A DNA stretch of 64,000 nt from Shewanella putrefaciens. Its GTDB lineage: Bacteria > Pseudomonadota > Gammaproteobacteria > Enterobacterales > Shewanellaceae. A program made the position numbers and the translations under genes. Where the stretch lies: positions 186,001 to 250,000 of the forward strand of contig NZ_CP066370.1 in assembly GCF_016406325.1 (NCBI RefSeq), given 5' to 3'. Every line of letters starts with the position of its first letter. Position 1 is the first letter of the stretch. The notes beneath the pieces were generated by a model. The model saw nothing but the letters and a program-made list of their open reading frames with translations. It was not told the origin of the DNA and ran no database searches. Below are positions 1-13,303 of this stretch, in pieces.

Positions 1-1
1 C

Positions 2-2599
2 GCTGCTGAACTGCATGCCCGCGTTAAAGTTCGTATCACTGAAACCATTATTGGTGATGATGGTGAGCGCACTGAACAACGCCGTATCGTTGATACGACT
101 GTGGGTCGTGCTCTGCTGTCACTTATTCTGCCAGCAGGTTTGTCATTTGATCTGGTTAACCAGAACATGGGCAAAAAGCAGATCTCTAAACTGTTGAACA
201 CCTGTTATCGTCAACTGGGTCTGAAAGATACTGTTATCTTCGCTGACCAATTGATGTATACCGGTTTCCGTTTTGCAACCATCTCTGGTGCCTCTGTCGG
301 TATCGATGACATGGTTATTCCAGACGAGAAATACACCTTAGTTGCTGATGCAGAAGCGGAAGTTCTTGAAATTCAAGAGCAGTTCCAATCTGGTCTAGTC
401 ACAGCTGGTGAGCGTTACAACAAAGTTATCGATATCTGGGCAAGTGCCAACGAAAAAGTTTCTAAGGCGATGATGGAAAACCTGTCAACTGAGACAGTGA
501 TTAACCGTGATGGCGTTGAAGAGAAACAAGCCTCGTTTAACAGCATCTATATGATGGCTGACTCAGGCGCTCGTGGTAGTGCTGCACAGATCCGTCAGTT
601 GGCGGGTATGCGTGGTCTGATGGCAAAACCTGACGGCTCAATCATCGAAACGCCAATTACCGCTAACTTCCGTGAAGGTCTAAACGTACTCCAGTACTTT
701 ATTTCTACTCACGGTGCGCGTAAAGGTCTAGCCGATACCGCATTGAAGACAGCGAACTCGGGTTACCTGACTCGTCGTCTTGTAGACGTTGCACAAGATT
801 TAGTGGTTATCGAAGACGATTGTGGTACTCACGAAGGTCTAACCATGAAACCGCTGATTGAAGGTGGTGATGTGGTTGAGCCGTTACGTGAACGCGTACT
901 GGGTCGTGTGGTTGCCGTTGATGTGTTCTATCCAGGCACCGAAGATGTACTAGCACCACGTAACACGCTACTCGACGAAGCATGGTGTGACAAGTTAGAA
1001 GAGCATTCAATCGATGAAGTGATTGTGCGTTCTGTGATTACCTGTGATACCGATTTCGGTGTCTGTGCAGCCTGTTATGGTCGTGACTTGGCCCGTGGTC
1101 ATATCATCAACCATGGTGAGGCCATCGGTGTTGTGGCAGCACAATCTATCGGTGAACCAGGTACACAGTTAACGATGCGTACGTTCCACATCGGTGGTGC
1201 GGCATCTCGTGCGTCTGCAGAAAACAATGTCCAAGTGAAAAACTCGGGTTCATTGAAACTGCATAATGCTAAGCATGTTACTAACAGCGACGGCAAACTG
1301 GTTATCGTTTCTCGTTCTTCTGAGCTGGCCATCATCGATGAGTTAGGTCGTGAGAAAGAGCGTTACAAAGTGCCATACGGTACTGTGCTTGAGAAATTGG
1401 AAGAAGCTGCGGTTGAAGCGGGCGATATTATCGCTAACTGGGATCCACATACTCACCCAATCATTTCTGAAGTGGCGGGTAGTATCAAGTTCGTCGATAT
1501 GATTGACGGTGTCACTATGACACGTCAAACAGACGAACTAACGGGTCTATCATCAATCGTGATCCTTGACGTCGGTCAGCGTGGTACAGCGGGTAAAGAA
1601 ATGCGCCCAATGATCCGTCTGCTTGGCGCTAATGGTAGCGATCTGATGATCCCTGGTACAGAAGTGCCAGCACAGTACTTCTTACCTGGTAGTGCGATTG
1701 TTAACCTTGACGACAACGCGCAAATTGCCGTAGGTGACGCTTTAGCACGTATTCCACAGGAATCGTCTAAAACACGCGACATCACCGGTGGTCTGCCACG
1801 CGTTGCTGACCTGTTCGAAGCGCGTAAGCCAAAAGAGCCTGCTATTCTGGCGGAAATCTCTGGTACCATCTCGTTTGGTAAAGAGACCAAAGGTAAGCGT
1901 CGTTTGGTCATTACACCTGCTGATGGCGGCGATCAATATGAAGAGATGATCCCTAAATGGCGTAACTTAAACGTGTTCGAAGGTGAAAAAGTCGAACGTG
2001 GTGAAGTTATCGCTGATGGTCCAGAAGCGGCACATGACATTCTGCGTCTGCGCGGTATCCATAACGTAGCAAACTACATTGTGAACGAAGTTCAAGACGT
2101 TTACCGTCTGCAAGGCGTGAAGATCAACGATAAGCATATCGAAGTCATCATCCGTCAAATGCTACGTAAGTGCTTGATCACTTCTGCGGGTGACACAGAG
2201 TTCTTAGAAGGTGAGCAAGTTGAAGTGTCTCGCGTTAAGATCGCAAACCGCGAACTTATCGCACAGGGTAAAGTACCTGCGACCTTCGAACGTGAACTGC
2301 TAGGTATTACTAAAGCGTCTCTGGCAACAGAATCGTTTATCTCTGCAGCGTCGTTCCAAGAAACTACGCGCGTACTGACTGAAGCCGCCGTAGGTGGTAA
2401 GAGTGATCAACTACGTGGTCTGAAAGAAAACGTTATCGTTGGTCGTTTGATCCCAGCCGGTACAGGTTATGCTTATCACAAGACCCGCAATGATGCTCGC
2501 GCTAAGAAAGACGAGCCAGTTGTTGTGAATAAAGTCACTGCTAGTGAAGCTGAACAGAACCTCGCTGATCTCTTAAACATGGCCGGTAGCCAAGATTAA
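2..2599 (+). CDS. rpoC: RNA polymerase subunit beta' (C-terminal part, truncated by window start)
   Basis: This is the largest catalytic subunit of RNA polymerase, cut by the left edge; about 865 C-terminal residues are present out of roughly 1400 in the family. The frame is open from base 2 to a TAA at 2597. The second zinc site is visible as a Cys codon at 821 and the [11 protein letters not shown] cluster near 1048-1078. The trigger-loop motif [10 protein letters not shown] lies near 1170-1200. An internal GTG at 101 is not a start, because the homology ([13 protein letters not shown]) continues upstream of it. A terminator follows directly, so this is the end of the rpoBC operon. Confidence 0.98.
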
Positions 2600-2615
2600 G
2601 TAATCAGTTTGTAAC

Positions 2616-2642
2616 AAAAAGGCGCCAATGGCGCCTTTTTTA
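2616..2642 (+). terminator. Rho-independent terminator after rpoC
   Basis: A perfect GGCGCC-AAT-GGCGCC hairpin is followed by six T residues, 17 bases after the rpoC stop. It separates rpoBC from the str operon. Confidence 0.93.
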
Positions 2643-2672
2643 TTGTAAAATGCCGCAAAAGTTGGCTATTTC

Positions 2673-3153
<481 letters not shown>

Positions 3154-3233
3154 CGTATCCGTTAAGTAAGGCCAAGCTAGTTTATTTTGAGAATTCCAGT
3201 TTTGGAAATCCCTGAAGCATACGGAGAATTGTT

Positions 3234-3704
3234 ATGCCAAGACGTCGCGTTGTAGGACAACGTAAAATCCTACCAGATCCAAAGTTTCACAGTGAGTTGT
3301 TGGCTAAGTTCATCAACGTCATTATGCAGGACGGCAAAAAGTCGACTGCAGAAAAAATTATCTACAAGGCATTAGATGTTGTCGCTGAAAAGAAAAGCGA
3401 AAACCATTTAGTGATCCTTGAAGCAGCCCTGGACAATGTTCGCCCATCAGTCGAAGTTAAATCTCGTCGCGTTGGTGGTTCTACGTACCAGGTACCATGT
3501 GAAGTTCGTCCAGTGCGTCGTAACGCACTGGCGATGCGCTGGTTAGTTGAAGCTGCTCGTAAGCGTGGTGAAAAATCTATGGCTTTACGTCTAGCAGGTG
3601 AAATGCTAGATGCGTCTGAAAACAAAGGTACTGCTGTTAAGAAGCGTGAAGACGTGCATCGCATGGCTGAAGCTAACAAAGCCTTTGCTCATTACCGCTG
3701 GTAA
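3234..3704 (+). CDS. rpsG: 30S ribosomal protein S7
   Basis: S7 (156 residues) nucleates assembly of the 30S head by binding the 3' domain of 16S rRNA. The start [10 protein letters not shown] follows an ACGGAGAA ribosome-binding site. In E. coli S7 represses the str operon from the rpsL-rpsG gap. The gap here is 80 bases and holds a small TTCCA-GTTT-TGGAA hairpin (3192-3205), but I cannot show that it is an S7 site. Second gene of the str operon. Confidence 0.98.
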   Translation: MPRRRVVGQRKILPDPKFHSELLAKFINVIMQDGKKSTAEKIIYKALDVVAEKKSENHLVILEAALDNVRPSVEVKSRRVGGSTYQVPCEVRPVRRNALAMRWLVEAARKRGEKSMALRLAGEMLDASENKGTAVKKREDVHRMAEANKAFAHYRW

Positions 3705-3708
3705 TTTG

Positions 3709-3734
3709 ATGGTGTGGGCTTAGGCCCACACCAT
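3709..3734 (+). other. Stable hairpin between rpsG and fusA
   Basis: ATGGTGTGGGC and GCCCACACCAT form a perfect 11-bp stem with a TTAG loop, five bases after the rpsG stop. No T-run follows, so a full terminator is unlikely. It may be an mRNA processing or stability element that sets the rpsLG to fusA ratio (inference). Confidence 0.6.
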
Positions 3735-3782
3735 TGTTGTTGATATTGCCAAGGCAATTGTCTTGGTGGAGAGGGTATAATC

Positions 3783-5879
3783 GTGGCTCGTATAACCCCA
3801 ATTGAGCGTTATCGTAATATCGGTATTTGTGCTCATGTGGACGCAGGTAAAACCACCACAACAGAACGTGTTCTGTTCTATACCGGTTTGTCTCATAAAA
3901 TCGGTGAGGTGCATGACGGCGCCGCGACCACAGACTGGATGGTTCAAGAGCAAGAGCGTGGTATCACTATCACCTCTGCTGCGGTAACCACATTCTGGCG
4001 TGGTATGGATGCTCAATTCACTGAACACCGCATCAATATCATCGATACCCCAGGTCACGTTGACTTCACTATTGAAGTTGAGCGTTCTTTGCGCGTTCTT
4101 GACGGCGCTGTTGTGGTTTTTTGTGGTTCTTCAGGTGTTGAACCCCAATCTGAAACCGTGTGGCGTCAAGCTGACAAATACCGTGTTCCACGCTTAGTAT
4201 TCGTCAATAAAATGGATCGCGCTGGTGCGGACTTTGAACGTGTAGTGAAGCAAATCAGAACTCGCCTTGGAGCGACTTGTGTGCCTATTCAATTGAATAT
4301 TGGCTCAGAAGAAAACTTTAGAGGCGTGATCGACTTAATCAAGATGAAAGCCATTAACTGGAATGAAGAAGACCAGGGTATGACTTTTACTCATGAGGAG
4401 ATCCCTGCAGAATTGGCGGCTAAAGCGGCTGAAATGCATGAGTATCTGGTTGAAGTAGCGGCAGAATCCTCTGATGAACTGATGGATAAGTACCTTGAAG
4501 AAGGCACGCTATCAGAAGAAGAGATTAAGAAAGCACTGCGTCAGCGTACTATAAATAATGAAATCGTTTTAGCGACTTGTGGTTCTGCATTTAAGAACAA
4601 AGGCGTTCAAGCGGTACTTGATGCGGTCGTGGAATTTTTGCCAGCGCCTATTGATGTGCCTCCAATTAAGGGCATTGATGAGAATGAGCAAGAAGTTGAG
4701 CGCCCATCAGATGACAATGCGCCTTTTGCTGCATTGGCATTTAAAATTGCTACAGATCCATTCGTAGGGACGTTAACTTTTATCCGTGTGTACTCCGGCG
4801 TACTTGAGTCAGGCTCAGGCGTTTACAATTCTGTTAAACAGAAGCGAGAACGTATAGGTCGTATCGTGCAAATGCATGCCAATGATCGAACAGAGCTGAA
4901 AGAGGTTCGTGCCGGTGATATTGCCGCGGCGATAGGGTTAAAAGAAGTCACTACGGGTGATACGCTTTGTGATAACGATCATAGAGTGATCTTGGAACGT
5001 ATGGAGTTCCCTGAGCCAGTAATTACCATTGCCGTTGAGCCCAAGTCTAAAGCAGACCAAGATAAAATGGGGATTGCGCTGCAAAAACTTGCAGCTGAAG
5101 ATCCATCATTCAGGGTTGAAACAGACGAAGAATCATCACAAACACTTATTTCCGGTATGGGTGAGTTACACTTAGACATCATTGTAGACCGTATGCGTCG
5201 CGAGTTTGGTGTCGAATGTAACGTCGGTAAGCCACAAGTGGCCTACCGTGAAACTATCCGAGGATCAGTTGAAGCTGAAGGTAAATTTGTACGCCAATCA
5301 GGTGGTCGTGGACAATTCGGTCACGTTTGGTTAAAACTAGAGCCTAATGAAGAAGGTGCTGGTTACGAATTTATCAATGCTATTGTGGGAGGTGTAGTTC
5401 CTCGTGAATTTATACCTGCGGTTGATAAAGGTATCCAAGAACAGATGAAGAATGGCGTTCTCGCTGGCTTCCCTGTGTTGGACGTGAAGGTCACTCTGTT
5501 CGACGGTTCATATCATGATGTGGACTCGAATGAAATGGCGTTCAAAATTGCGGGTTCTATGGGCTTCAAAAAGGGTGCGCTTGAAGCGAATCCTGTGCTG
5601 CTCGAACCTTGCATGAAAGTAGAAGTAACTACTCCTGAGAACTACATGGGCGACGTAGTTGGTGATTTAAATCGTCGTCGTGGTTTGATTGAAGGTATGG
5701 ATGATGGCTTTGGTGGCATCAAAATAGTCCATGCTGTGGTGCCTCTTTCTGAAATGTTTGGTTATGCAACTGATTTGCGCTCTGCAACTCAGGGGCGTGC
5801 TTCGTACTCCATGGAGTTCTTGAAGTACTCTGATGCACCGCAAAACATTGCGAAAGCGATTATTGAATCTCGTAGCTAA
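3783..5879 (+). CDS. fusA: Translation elongation factor G
   Basis: EF-G is the GTPase that drives ribosomal translocation and, with ribosome recycling factor, subunit splitting. At 698 residues it is full length. The G-domain motifs are all present near the N-terminus: AHVDAGKTT (P-loop), RGITITSAA (switch), DTPGHVDF and NKMDR. Later domains carry the [12 protein letters not shown] and GRASYSMEF signatures. It starts with GTG at 3783 behind GGAGAGGG. It sits between rpsG and tuf as in E. coli. Confidence 0.98.
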   Translation: MARITPIERYRNIGICAHVDAGKTTTTERVLFYTGLSHKIGEVHDGAATTDWMVQEQERGITITSAAVTTFWRGMDAQFTEHRINIIDTPGHVDFTIEVERSLRVLDGAVVVFCGSSGVEPQSETVWRQADKYRVPRLVFVNKMDRAGADFERVVKQIRTRLGATCVPIQLNIGSEENFRGVIDLIKMKAINWNEEDQGMTFTHEEIPAELAAKAAEMHEYLVEVAAESSDELMDKYLEEGTLSEEEIKKALRQRTINNEIVLATCGSAFKNKGVQAVLDAVVEFLPAPIDVPPIKGIDENEQEVERPSDDNAPFAALAFKIATDPFVGTLTFIRVYSGVLESGSGVYNSVKQKRERIGRIVQMHANDRTELKEVRAGDIAAAIGLKEVTTGDTLCDNDHRVILERMEFPEPVITIAVEPKSKADQDKMGIALQKLAAEDPSFRVETDEESSQTLISGMGELHLDIIVDRMRREFGVECNVGKPQVAYRETIRGSVEAEGKFVRQSGGRGQFGHVWLKLEPNEEGAGYEFINAIVGGVVPREFIPAVDKGIQEQMKNGVLAGFPVLDVKVTLFDGSYHDVDSNEMAFKIAGSMGFKKGALEANPVLLEPCMKVEVTTPENYMGDVVGDLNRRRGLIEGMDDGFGGIKIVHAVVPLSEMFGYATDLRSATQGRASYSMEFLKYSDAPQNIAKAIIESRS

Positions 5880-5908
5880 TTTCCAGTTACGACATAAATG
5901 TTATTATG

Positions 5909-5926
5909 GTCCAGCTTTGACTGGAC
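5909..5926 (+). other. Hairpin in the fusA-tuf gap
   Basis: GTCCAG-CTTTGA-CTGGAC forms a 6-bp stem upstream of the tuf ribosome-binding site. No T-run follows. It may shape tuf translation or mRNA processing; its role is unknown. Confidence 0.5.
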
Positions 5927-5951
5927 TATTCTGAAAAGAAAGGAATATATC

Positions 5952-7136
5952 GTGGCAAAAGCTAAATTTGAACGTATTAAGCCTCACGTAAACGTGGGCA
6001 CCATTGGTCACGTTGACCATGGTAAAACCACTCTGACTGCAGCTATCTCTCACGTACTGGCTAAGACCTACGGTGGCGAAGCTAAAGACTTCTCTCAAAT
6101 CGATAACGCTCCAGAAGAGCGTGAGCGCGGTATTACCATCAATACCTCTCACATCGAATATGACACGCCATCACGCCACTACGCCCACGTAGACTGCCCA
6201 GGCCACGCTGACTATGTTAAAAACATGATCACTGGTGCTGCACAGATGGACGGCGCGATTCTGGTAGTCGCTTCAACAGACGGTCCAATGCCACAGACTC
6301 GTGAGCACATCCTGCTTTCTCGTCAGGTTGGCGTACCATTCATCATCGTATTCATGAACAAATGTGACATGGTAGATGACGAAGAGCTGTTAGAGCTAGT
6401 TGAGATGGAAGTGCGTGAACTGTTATCAGAATACGATTTCCCAGGTGATGACTTACCGGTAATCCAAGGTTCAGCTCTGAAAGCGCTAGAAGGCGAGCCA
6501 GAGTGGGAAGCAAAAATCCTTGAATTAGCAGCGGCGCTGGATTCTTACATTCCAGAACCACAACGTGACATCGATAAGCCGTTCCTACTGCCAATCGAAG
6601 ACGTATTCTCAATTTCAGGCCGTGGTACAGTAGTAACAGGTCGTGTTGAGCGTGGTATTGTACGCGTAGGCGACGAAGTTGAAATCGTTGGTGTACGTGC
6701 GACAACTAAGACAACGTGTACTGGTGTAGAAATGTTCCGTAAACTGCTTGACGAAGGTCGTGCAGGTGAGAACTGTGGTATTTTGTTACGTGGTACTAAG
6801 CGTGATGACGTAGAACGTGGTCAAGTATTAGCGAAGCCAGGTTCAATCAACCCACACACTACTTTTGAATCAGAAGTTTACGTACTGTCAAAAGAAGAAG
6901 GTGGTCGTCACACGCCATTCTTCAAAGGCTACCGTCCACAGTTCTACTTCCGTACAACTGACGTAACCGGTACTATCGAACTGCCAGAAGGCGTAGAGAT
7001 GGTAATGCCAGGCGATAACATCAAGATGGTAGTGACACTGATTTGCCCAATCGCGATGGACGAAGGTTTACGCTTCGCAATCCGTGAAGGCGGTCGTACA
7101 GTGGGTGCAGGTGTAGTAGCTAAAATCATTGCTTAA
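5952..7136 (+). CDS. tuf: Translation elongation factor Tu
   Basis: EF-Tu is the GTPase that brings aminoacyl-tRNA to the ribosome. At 394 residues it is full length. The motifs [27 protein letters not shown] and NKCDMVDD are intact. The chosen start is GTG at 5952 behind GAAAGGAA; an in-frame start at 5898 would add 18 alien residues. It is the last gene of the str operon and is followed by a strong terminator. Gammaproteobacteria often carry a second copy near rpoB, which is outside this window. Confidence 0.98.
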
Positions 7137-7156
7137 TAGCGATAGAGATTAGTGTG

Positions 7157-7183
7157 AAAAGGAAGCTTCGGCTTCCTTTTTTG
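7157..7183 (+). terminator. Rho-independent terminator of the str operon
   Basis: The hairpin GGAAGC-TTCG-GCTTCC, with a TTCG tetraloop, is followed by six T residues, 20 bases after tuf. Confidence 0.93.
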
Positions 7184-7272
7184 TTTAAGGGCTAGTTTTC
7201 TCCATAAATTTGTGTAAAATGCTCGCCACTCTGACGTTAAATAGTTTTTTGATGACTATTTACACAGTGGGC

Positions 7273-7300
7273 TTGATATCTCGATTTAGATGAGTATAAT
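7273..7300 (+). promoter_or_regulatory. Sigma-70 promoter of the S10 operon
   Basis: TTGATA at 7273-7278 and a perfect TATAAT at 7295-7300 are 16 bases apart. A start near 7307 gives a leader of about 164 bases before rpsJ, close to the roughly 170-base E. coli S10 leader. Confidence 0.8.
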
Positions 7301-7306
7301 TGCCCC

Positions 7307-7782
<476 letters not shown>

Positions 7783-7809
7783 TTGAGATCCTTAGAAGAG
7801 GTTTGAGAG

Positions 7810-8448
7810 ATGGCTATCGGTCTTATTGGTCGTAAAGTTGGTATGACTCGCATCTTTACTGAAGATGGTGTTTCAATACCTGTTACAGTAATTGAAGTTG
7901 CTGGCAACCGTGTTACTCAAGTGAAAACTTTAGAAACTGACGGCTACCGCGCGCTTCAAGTTACTACTGGTACCAAAAAAGCCAATCGCATTACTAAACC
8001 AGAAGCAGGTCACTTTGCCAAGAGCGGTGTTGAAGCCGGTCGTGGATTGTGGGAAGTGCGTCTGGAAGACGGTGAAGGCGAGGGCATTGAAGTTGGTGCT
8101 GAGCTAAATGTTGATATTTTCGCTGATGTAGCGAAAGTTGATGTTACTGGTCAATCAAAAGGTAAAGGTTTCCAAGGCGGCGTTAAGCGTTGGAACTTCC
8201 GTACTCAAGATATGACTCACGGTAACTCTTTGTCGCACCGCTCGAATGGTTCTATTGGTCAGAACCAAACGCCTGGTCGCGTATTCAAAGGCAAGAAAAT
8301 GTCAGGCCATATGGGTGCCGAGCGTGTTACTACTCAAAATCTAGTTGTAGTTCGTGTAGATGTTGAGCGTAACCTGCTACTAGTCCGTGGCGCTGTTCCT
8401 GGCGCTACCAATGGCGACTTGATTATCAAGCCTGCCGTTAAAGCTTAA
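7810..8448 (+). CDS. rplC: 50S ribosomal protein L3
   Basis: L3 (212 residues) is an early-assembling 50S protein whose extended loop reaches the peptidyl-transferase centre. The loop motif [20 protein letters not shown] contains the Gln that is methylated by PrmB in E. coli. The start is ATG 7810 behind AAGAGGTTTGAGAG. Length and order match the family. Confidence 0.98.
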   Translation: MAIGLIGRKVGMTRIFTEDGVSIPVTVIEVAGNRVTQVKTLETDGYRALQVTTGTKKANRITKPEAGHFAKSGVEAGRGLWEVRLEDGEGEGIEVGAELNVDIFADVAKVDVTGQSKGKGFQGGVKRWNFRTQDMTHGNSLSHRSNGSIGQNQTPGRVFKGKKMSGHMGAERVTTQNLVVVRVDVERNLLLVRGAVPGATNGDLIIKPAVKA

Positions 8449-8465
8449 GGTCTGAGGAGATAGTA

Positions 8466-9071
8466 ATGGAATTGGTATTGAAAGACGCGCAAAGCGCTCT
8501 TGAAGTTTCCGAAACTACCTTCGGCCGTGACTTTAACGAGGCACTGGTTCATCAGGTAGTTGTAGCATACGCTGCAAACGCGCGTCAGGGCACTCGTGCT
8601 CAGAAGACTCGTGCGGAAGTAACTGGCTCAGGCAAAAAGCCTTGGCGCCAAAAAGGAACTGGCCGTGCTCGTGCTGGTTCTGTTAAAGGCCCAATCTGGC
8701 GTGGCGGTGGCGTAACATTCGCTGCTAAAACCCAAGATCATAGCCAAAAAGTTAACAAAAAGATGTACCGCGGTGCGCTGAAAAGCATTCTGTCTGAATT
8801 GGTACGTCAAGAGCGTTTAGTTGTTGTTGAATCTTTCGGTGTTGAAGCTCCTAAAACTAAAGAGCTGAAAGCGAAATTAAAAGCAATGAACTTAGAAGAC
8901 GTTCTAATTGTGACTGCAGAAGTTGATGAGAATTTATTCTTAGCAGCTCGTAACCTGTACAAGGTTGACGTTCGTGACGTAGCGGGTCTAGACCCTGTAA
9001 GTCTGATCGCGTTCAACACTGTGCTTGTGACTGCTGACGCAGTGAAGCAAATCGAGGAGATGCTAGCATGA
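8466..9071 (+). CDS. rplD: 50S ribosomal protein L4 (S10 operon autoregulator)
   Basis: L4 (201 residues) lines the peptide exit tunnel with its loop, visible here as the Arg/Gly/Lys-rich [15 protein letters not shown] region. In E. coli L4 also represses its own operon through the S10 leader, and a matching leader exists at 7307-7470. Its stop overlaps the beginning of rplW, which suggests translational coupling. Confidence 0.97.
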   Translation: MELVLKDAQSALEVSETTFGRDFNEALVHQVVVAYAANARQGTRAQKTRAEVTGSGKKPWRQKGTGRARAGSVKGPIWRGGGVTFAAKTQDHSQKVNKKMYRGALKSILSELVRQERLVVVESFGVEAPKTKELKAKLKAMNLEDVLIVTAEVDENLFLAARNLYKVDVRDVAGLDPVSLIAFNTVLVTADAVKQIEEMLA

Positions 9072-9373
9072 TGATCCGCGAAGAACGTTTGCTAAAAGTT
9101 ATTCTCGCTCCACATATCTCTGAAAAGAGCACTGTGAACGCTGAGAAGCACAACACTGTTGTTTTCCGCGTAGCTATCGACGCAACTAAAGCTGAAATTA
9201 AAGCTGCTGTTGCCAAGCTATTTGAAGTTGAAGTTGATTCTGTTCGCACTTTAGTGAGCAAAGGCAAAACTAAACGCACTGGTGGCCGTACTGGTCGTCG
9301 TAGCGATTGGAAAAAAGCCTATGTAACTCTTGCTGCTGGTGCTGACATCGATTTCGTCGGCGGCGCTGAGTAA
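9071..9373 (+). CDS. rplW: 50S ribosomal protein L23
   Basis: L23 (100 residues) lies at the tunnel exit and docks trigger factor and SRP. Conserved C-terminal [13 protein letters not shown] is present. Two adjacent ATGs (9068 and 9071) follow GAGGAG. I chose 9071 because it gives the usual MIREERLL start of 100 residues; 9068 would add one Met. It overlaps the rplD stop by one base. Confidence 0.95.
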   Translation: MIREERLLKVILAPHISEKSTVNAEKHNTVVFRVAIDATKAEIKAAVAKLFEVEVDSVRTLVSKGKTKRTGGRTGRRSDWKKAYVTLAAGADIDFVGGAE

Positions 9374-9389
9374 GCAAAGGAGAATTATC

Positions 9390-10507
<1,118 letters not shown>

Positions 10508-10522
10508 TACGGGAGGAATAAG

Positions 10523-10855
10523 ATGGAAGTTTTAGCTAAACATCGTTTTGCCCGTACGTCTGCGCAGAAGGCCCGTCTGGTTGCCGATCAAATTCGTGGT
10601 TTGCCTGTTGCTAAGGCCCTCGAAATATTGACTTTCAGCCCGAAAAAAGCCGCCGTACTGGTTAAAAAAGTACTTGACTCAGCTATCGCAAACGCCGAAC
10701 ACAACGAAGGTGCGGATATTGATGAGCTAAAAGTAGGAGCCGTCTTTGTAGACGAGGGTCCAACTATGAAGCGTATCATGCCACGTGCTAAAGGCCGCGC
10801 TGATCGTATCATGAAGCGTACCAGCCACATTACTGTGGTTGTATCAGATCGCTAG
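10523..10855 (+). CDS. rplV: 50S ribosomal protein L22
   Basis: L22 (110 residues) contributes a beta-hairpin to the exit-tunnel constriction, where macrolide-resistance changes arise. The hairpin ([18 protein letters not shown]) looks normal, with no deletion. It starts at ATG 10523 behind GGGAGGAA. Confidence 0.98.
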   Translation: MEVLAKHRFARTSAQKARLVADQIRGLPVAKALEILTFSPKKAAVLVKKVLDSAIANAEHNEGADIDELKVGAVFVDEGPTMKRIMPRAKGRADRIMKRTSHITVVVSDR

Positions 10856-10864
10856 GAGAGAGCA

Positions 10865-11557
10865 ATGGGACAGAAAGTACATCCTAATGGTATCCGTCTG
10901 GGTATCACCAAGCCTTGGATCTCTACCTGGTACGCAGATAAGTCAGATTATGCAAATAATCTGAACAGCGACTGGGAAGTGCGTAAGTTTCTTGTAGAGA
11001 AGTTACAAGCTGCGTCAGTATCTAAGATTGTTATCGAACGTCCAGCGAAAAGCATCCGCGTTACGATTCACACTGCCCGTCCAGGCGTTGTGATTGGTAA
11101 GAAAGGTGAAGACGTTGAAGTATTGCGTGCCGCAGTGTCAAAGCTGGCTGGTACTCCTGCTCAAATTAACATCGCTGAGATCCGTAAACCTGAGCTAGAT
11201 GCCAAGTTAGTTGCTGATTCAATTGCACAGCAATTAGAGCGTCGCGTAATGTTCCGTCGTGCTATGAAGCGCGCAGTACAAAACGCAATGCGTATTGGTG
11301 CTCAAGGTATCAAAGTTCAAGTTAGTGGCCGTTTAGGCGGAGCTGAGATTGCGCGTGATGAGTGGTATCGTGAAGGTCGCGTACCTTTACATACTTTGCG
11401 TGCTGATATCGACTATTCAACATCTGAAAGTCACACTCAATACGGTGTGATTGGCGTTAAAGTTTGGATCTTCAAAGGTGAAGTTCTAGATGGAATGCTG
11501 CCACAGATTGAAGAGCCGAAGCAGCAGCAACCTAAGCGCAAGCCTCGTGGTAAATAG
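10865..11557 (+). CDS. rpsC: 30S ribosomal protein S3
   Basis: S3 (230 residues) guards the mRNA entry tunnel. The N-terminal KH domain carries the GxxG-type [11 protein letters not shown] loop, and the C-terminal domain has the [24 protein letters not shown] signature in pieces. The tail is basic and Gln/Pro-rich. ATG 10865 is behind AGGAGAG, nine bases after rplV. Confidence 0.98.
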
Positions 11558-11568
11558 GAGAGCCGGCA

Positions 11569-11979
11569 ATGCTGCAACCTAAACGTATGAAGTTTCGCAA
11601 GATGTTCAAAGGCCGCAACCGCGGTCTAGCGAACGGTACCGAAGTTAGCTTTGGTACATTTGGTCTGAAAGCAGTCGGCCGTGGCCGTTTAACTGCACGT
11701 CAGATCGAATCTGCACGTCGTGCCATGACACGTCACATTAAGCGTCAGGGACAAATTTGGATTCGAGTTTTCCCGGACAAGCCGATTACCTCTAAGCCTC
11801 TTGAAGTGCGTATGGGTAAAGGTAAAGGTAACGTTGAATACTGGGTATGTCAGATTCAACCTGGTAAGGTTCTTTATGAGATGAATGGTGTTTCTGAAGT
11901 GATCGCTCGTGAAGCGTTTGCTTTAGCTGCTGCCAAGCTTCCAATTAAGACTACCTTCGTAACTAAGACGGTGATGTAA
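11569..11979 (+). CDS. rplP: 50S ribosomal protein L16
   Basis: L16 (136 residues) sits by the A site and helps place tRNA. It begins [19 protein letters not shown] and keeps the MGKGKG motif. The TAA stop overlaps the rpmC start by one base (TAATG), which implies coupled translation. Confidence 0.98.
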
Positions 11980-12170
11980 TGAAAGCGAGCGAACTGAGAG
12001 AAAAGAGCGTTGAAGAACTGAACGCTGAACTACTTGGTCTGCTGCGTGAGCAGTTCAACCTGCGTATGCAACACGCCACTGGTCAGTTGACTCAGACTCA
12101 TCAACTGAAATTAGTGCGCCGTAATATTGCGCGCGTTAAGACCATTATTACTTCTAAGGCGGGTGCATAA
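11979..12170 (+). CDS. rpmC: 50S ribosomal protein L29
   Basis: L29 (63 residues) is an alpha-helical protein next to L23 at the tunnel exit. It has the [20 protein letters not shown]-terminus and the [17 protein letters not shown] family segment. It overlaps rplP and rpsQ by one base at each end, so translation of the three genes is likely coupled. Confidence 0.97.
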   Translation: MKASELREKSVEELNAELLGLLREQFNLRMQHATGQLTQTHQLKLVRRNIARVKTIITSKAGA

Positions 12171-12418
12171 TGTCTGATAAAATCCGTACTTTGCAGGGTC
12201 GTGTAACTAGCAACAAAATGGACAAGTCCATTACTGTTGCTATCGAACGCCAAGTGAAACACCCAATTTATGGGAAATACATTAAGCGTACGACTAAGAT
12301 CCATGCACATGACGAAACTAATCAGTGCAATGAAGGCGATTTAGTAGCGATTCGCGAATGTCGTCCTTTGTCTAAGACTAAATCTTGGACCCTGGTTGAA
12401 GTAGTATCAAAGGCCTAA
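12170..12418 (+). CDS. rpsQ: 30S ribosomal protein S17
   Basis: S17 (82 residues) is an OB-fold primary binder of 16S rRNA. The [18 protein letters not shown] and AHDE blocks are conserved. It is the last gene of the S10 operon, overlapping rpmC by one base and followed by a terminator 20 bases downstream. Confidence 0.98.
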   Translation: MSDKIRTLQGRVTSNKMDKSITVAIERQVKHPIYGKYIKRTTKIHAHDETNQCNEGDLVAIRECRPLSKTKSWTLVEVVSKA

Positions 12419-12437
12419 GTTAATTAGGTATTTAGGT

Positions 12438-12471
12438 AAACGGCTCCAGAATGTGGGGCCGTTTGTTTTTT
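12438..12471 (+). terminator. Rho-independent terminator of the S10 operon
   Basis: AAACGGCTCC pairs with GGGGCCGTTT across a short loop and is followed by GTTTTTT. It separates the S10 and spc operons. Confidence 0.88.
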
Positions 12472-12476
12472 AATAC

Positions 12477-12505
12477 TATACATTCCACTTTTATGGTGGT
12501 ATATT
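12477..12505 (+). promoter_or_regulatory. Possible promoter of the spc operon
   Basis: TATACA at 12477-12482 and TATATT at 12500-12505 are 17 bases apart, in the 178-base gap before rplN. The -35 match is weak (4/6). A TTGACT at 12518-12523 is closer to consensus, but no -10 is spaced correctly after it. A TCCCA-TAG-TGGGA palindrome lies downstream at 12553-12565. Confidence 0.4.
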
Positions 12506-12596
12506 TGCGCGCCATTTTTGACTAAATTCATAGCAAAAATTGGCGTTTATAGTCCCATAGTGGGAATTGTGTAGTAACGATAGCGGAGCACTTAAA

Positions 12597-12965
12597 ATGA
12601 TCCAAATGCAATCGACTCTTGACGTCGCATGTAACAGCGGCGCACGCAGAGTTCAGTGTATTAAGGTCTTGGGTGGCTCTCATCGTCGTTATGCCGGTAT
12701 CGGCGACATTATCAAAGTTTCTGTAAAAGAAGCGATTCCTCGCGCTAAAGCGAAGAAAGGTGATGTGTATAACGCGGTGGTAGTCCGTACTAAGAAAGGC
12801 GTACGTCGTCCAGACGGTTCTGTCATTCGCTTCGATCGGAATGCAGCGGTTCTTTTGAACAACAACCTGCAGCCGATTGGTACTCGTATCTTTGGACCAG
12901 TGACACGTGAATTGCGTAATGAACAATTCATGAAAATTGTCTCGCTGGCACCAGAAGTACTGTAA
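12597..12965 (+). CDS. rplN: 50S ribosomal protein L14
   Basis: L14 (122 residues) lies at the subunit interface and binds the silencing factor RsfS in E. coli. It starts [18 protein letters not shown] behind AGCGGAGC. An in-frame ATG at 12567 adds ten unrelated residues and lacks a ribosome-binding site. It is the first gene of the spc operon. Confidence 0.98.
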   Translation: MIQMQSTLDVACNSGARRVQCIKVLGGSHRRYAGIGDIIKVSVKEAIPRAKAKKGDVYNAVVVRTKKGVRRPDGSVIRFDRNAAVLLNNNLQPIGTRIFGPVTRELRNEQFMKIVSLAPEVL

Positions 12966-12976
12966 GGAGCTTCATA

Positions 12977-13291
12977 ATGGCAGCTAAAATACGTCGTGAA
13001 GACGAAGTGATTGTATTAGCAGGTAAAGACAAGGGTAAACGTGCAAAAGTTTCTCAAGTCCTTCCTACTGGTAAATTGATTCTTGAAGGCATCAATCTTG
13101 TCAAAAAACACCAAAAGCCAAACCCACAATTGGGTGTAGCTGGCGGTATTGTTGAGAAAGAAGCGCCAATACAAGCATCAAATGTAGCGATTTTCAACTC
13201 TGCCACTGGCAAAGCTGATCGCGTTGGTTTCCGCTTTGAAGACGGCAAAAAAGTGCGTTTCTTCAAATCGAACAGTGAACTCGTTAAGTAA
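12977..13291 (+). CDS. rplX: 50S ribosomal protein L24
   Basis: L24 (104 residues) starts 50S assembly by binding the 5' domain of 23S rRNA. A KOW-type motif near residues 6-30 ([18 protein letters not shown]) is clear. ATG 12977 follows AAGGAGC, eleven bases after rplN. Confidence 0.97.
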   Translation: MAAKIRREDEVIVLAGKDKGKRAKVSQVLPTGKLILEGINLVKKHQKPNPQLGVAGGIVEKEAPIQASNVAIFNSATGKADRVGFRFEDGKKVRFFKSNSELVK

Positions 13292-13303
13292 TTGGAGTAA
13301 ACG

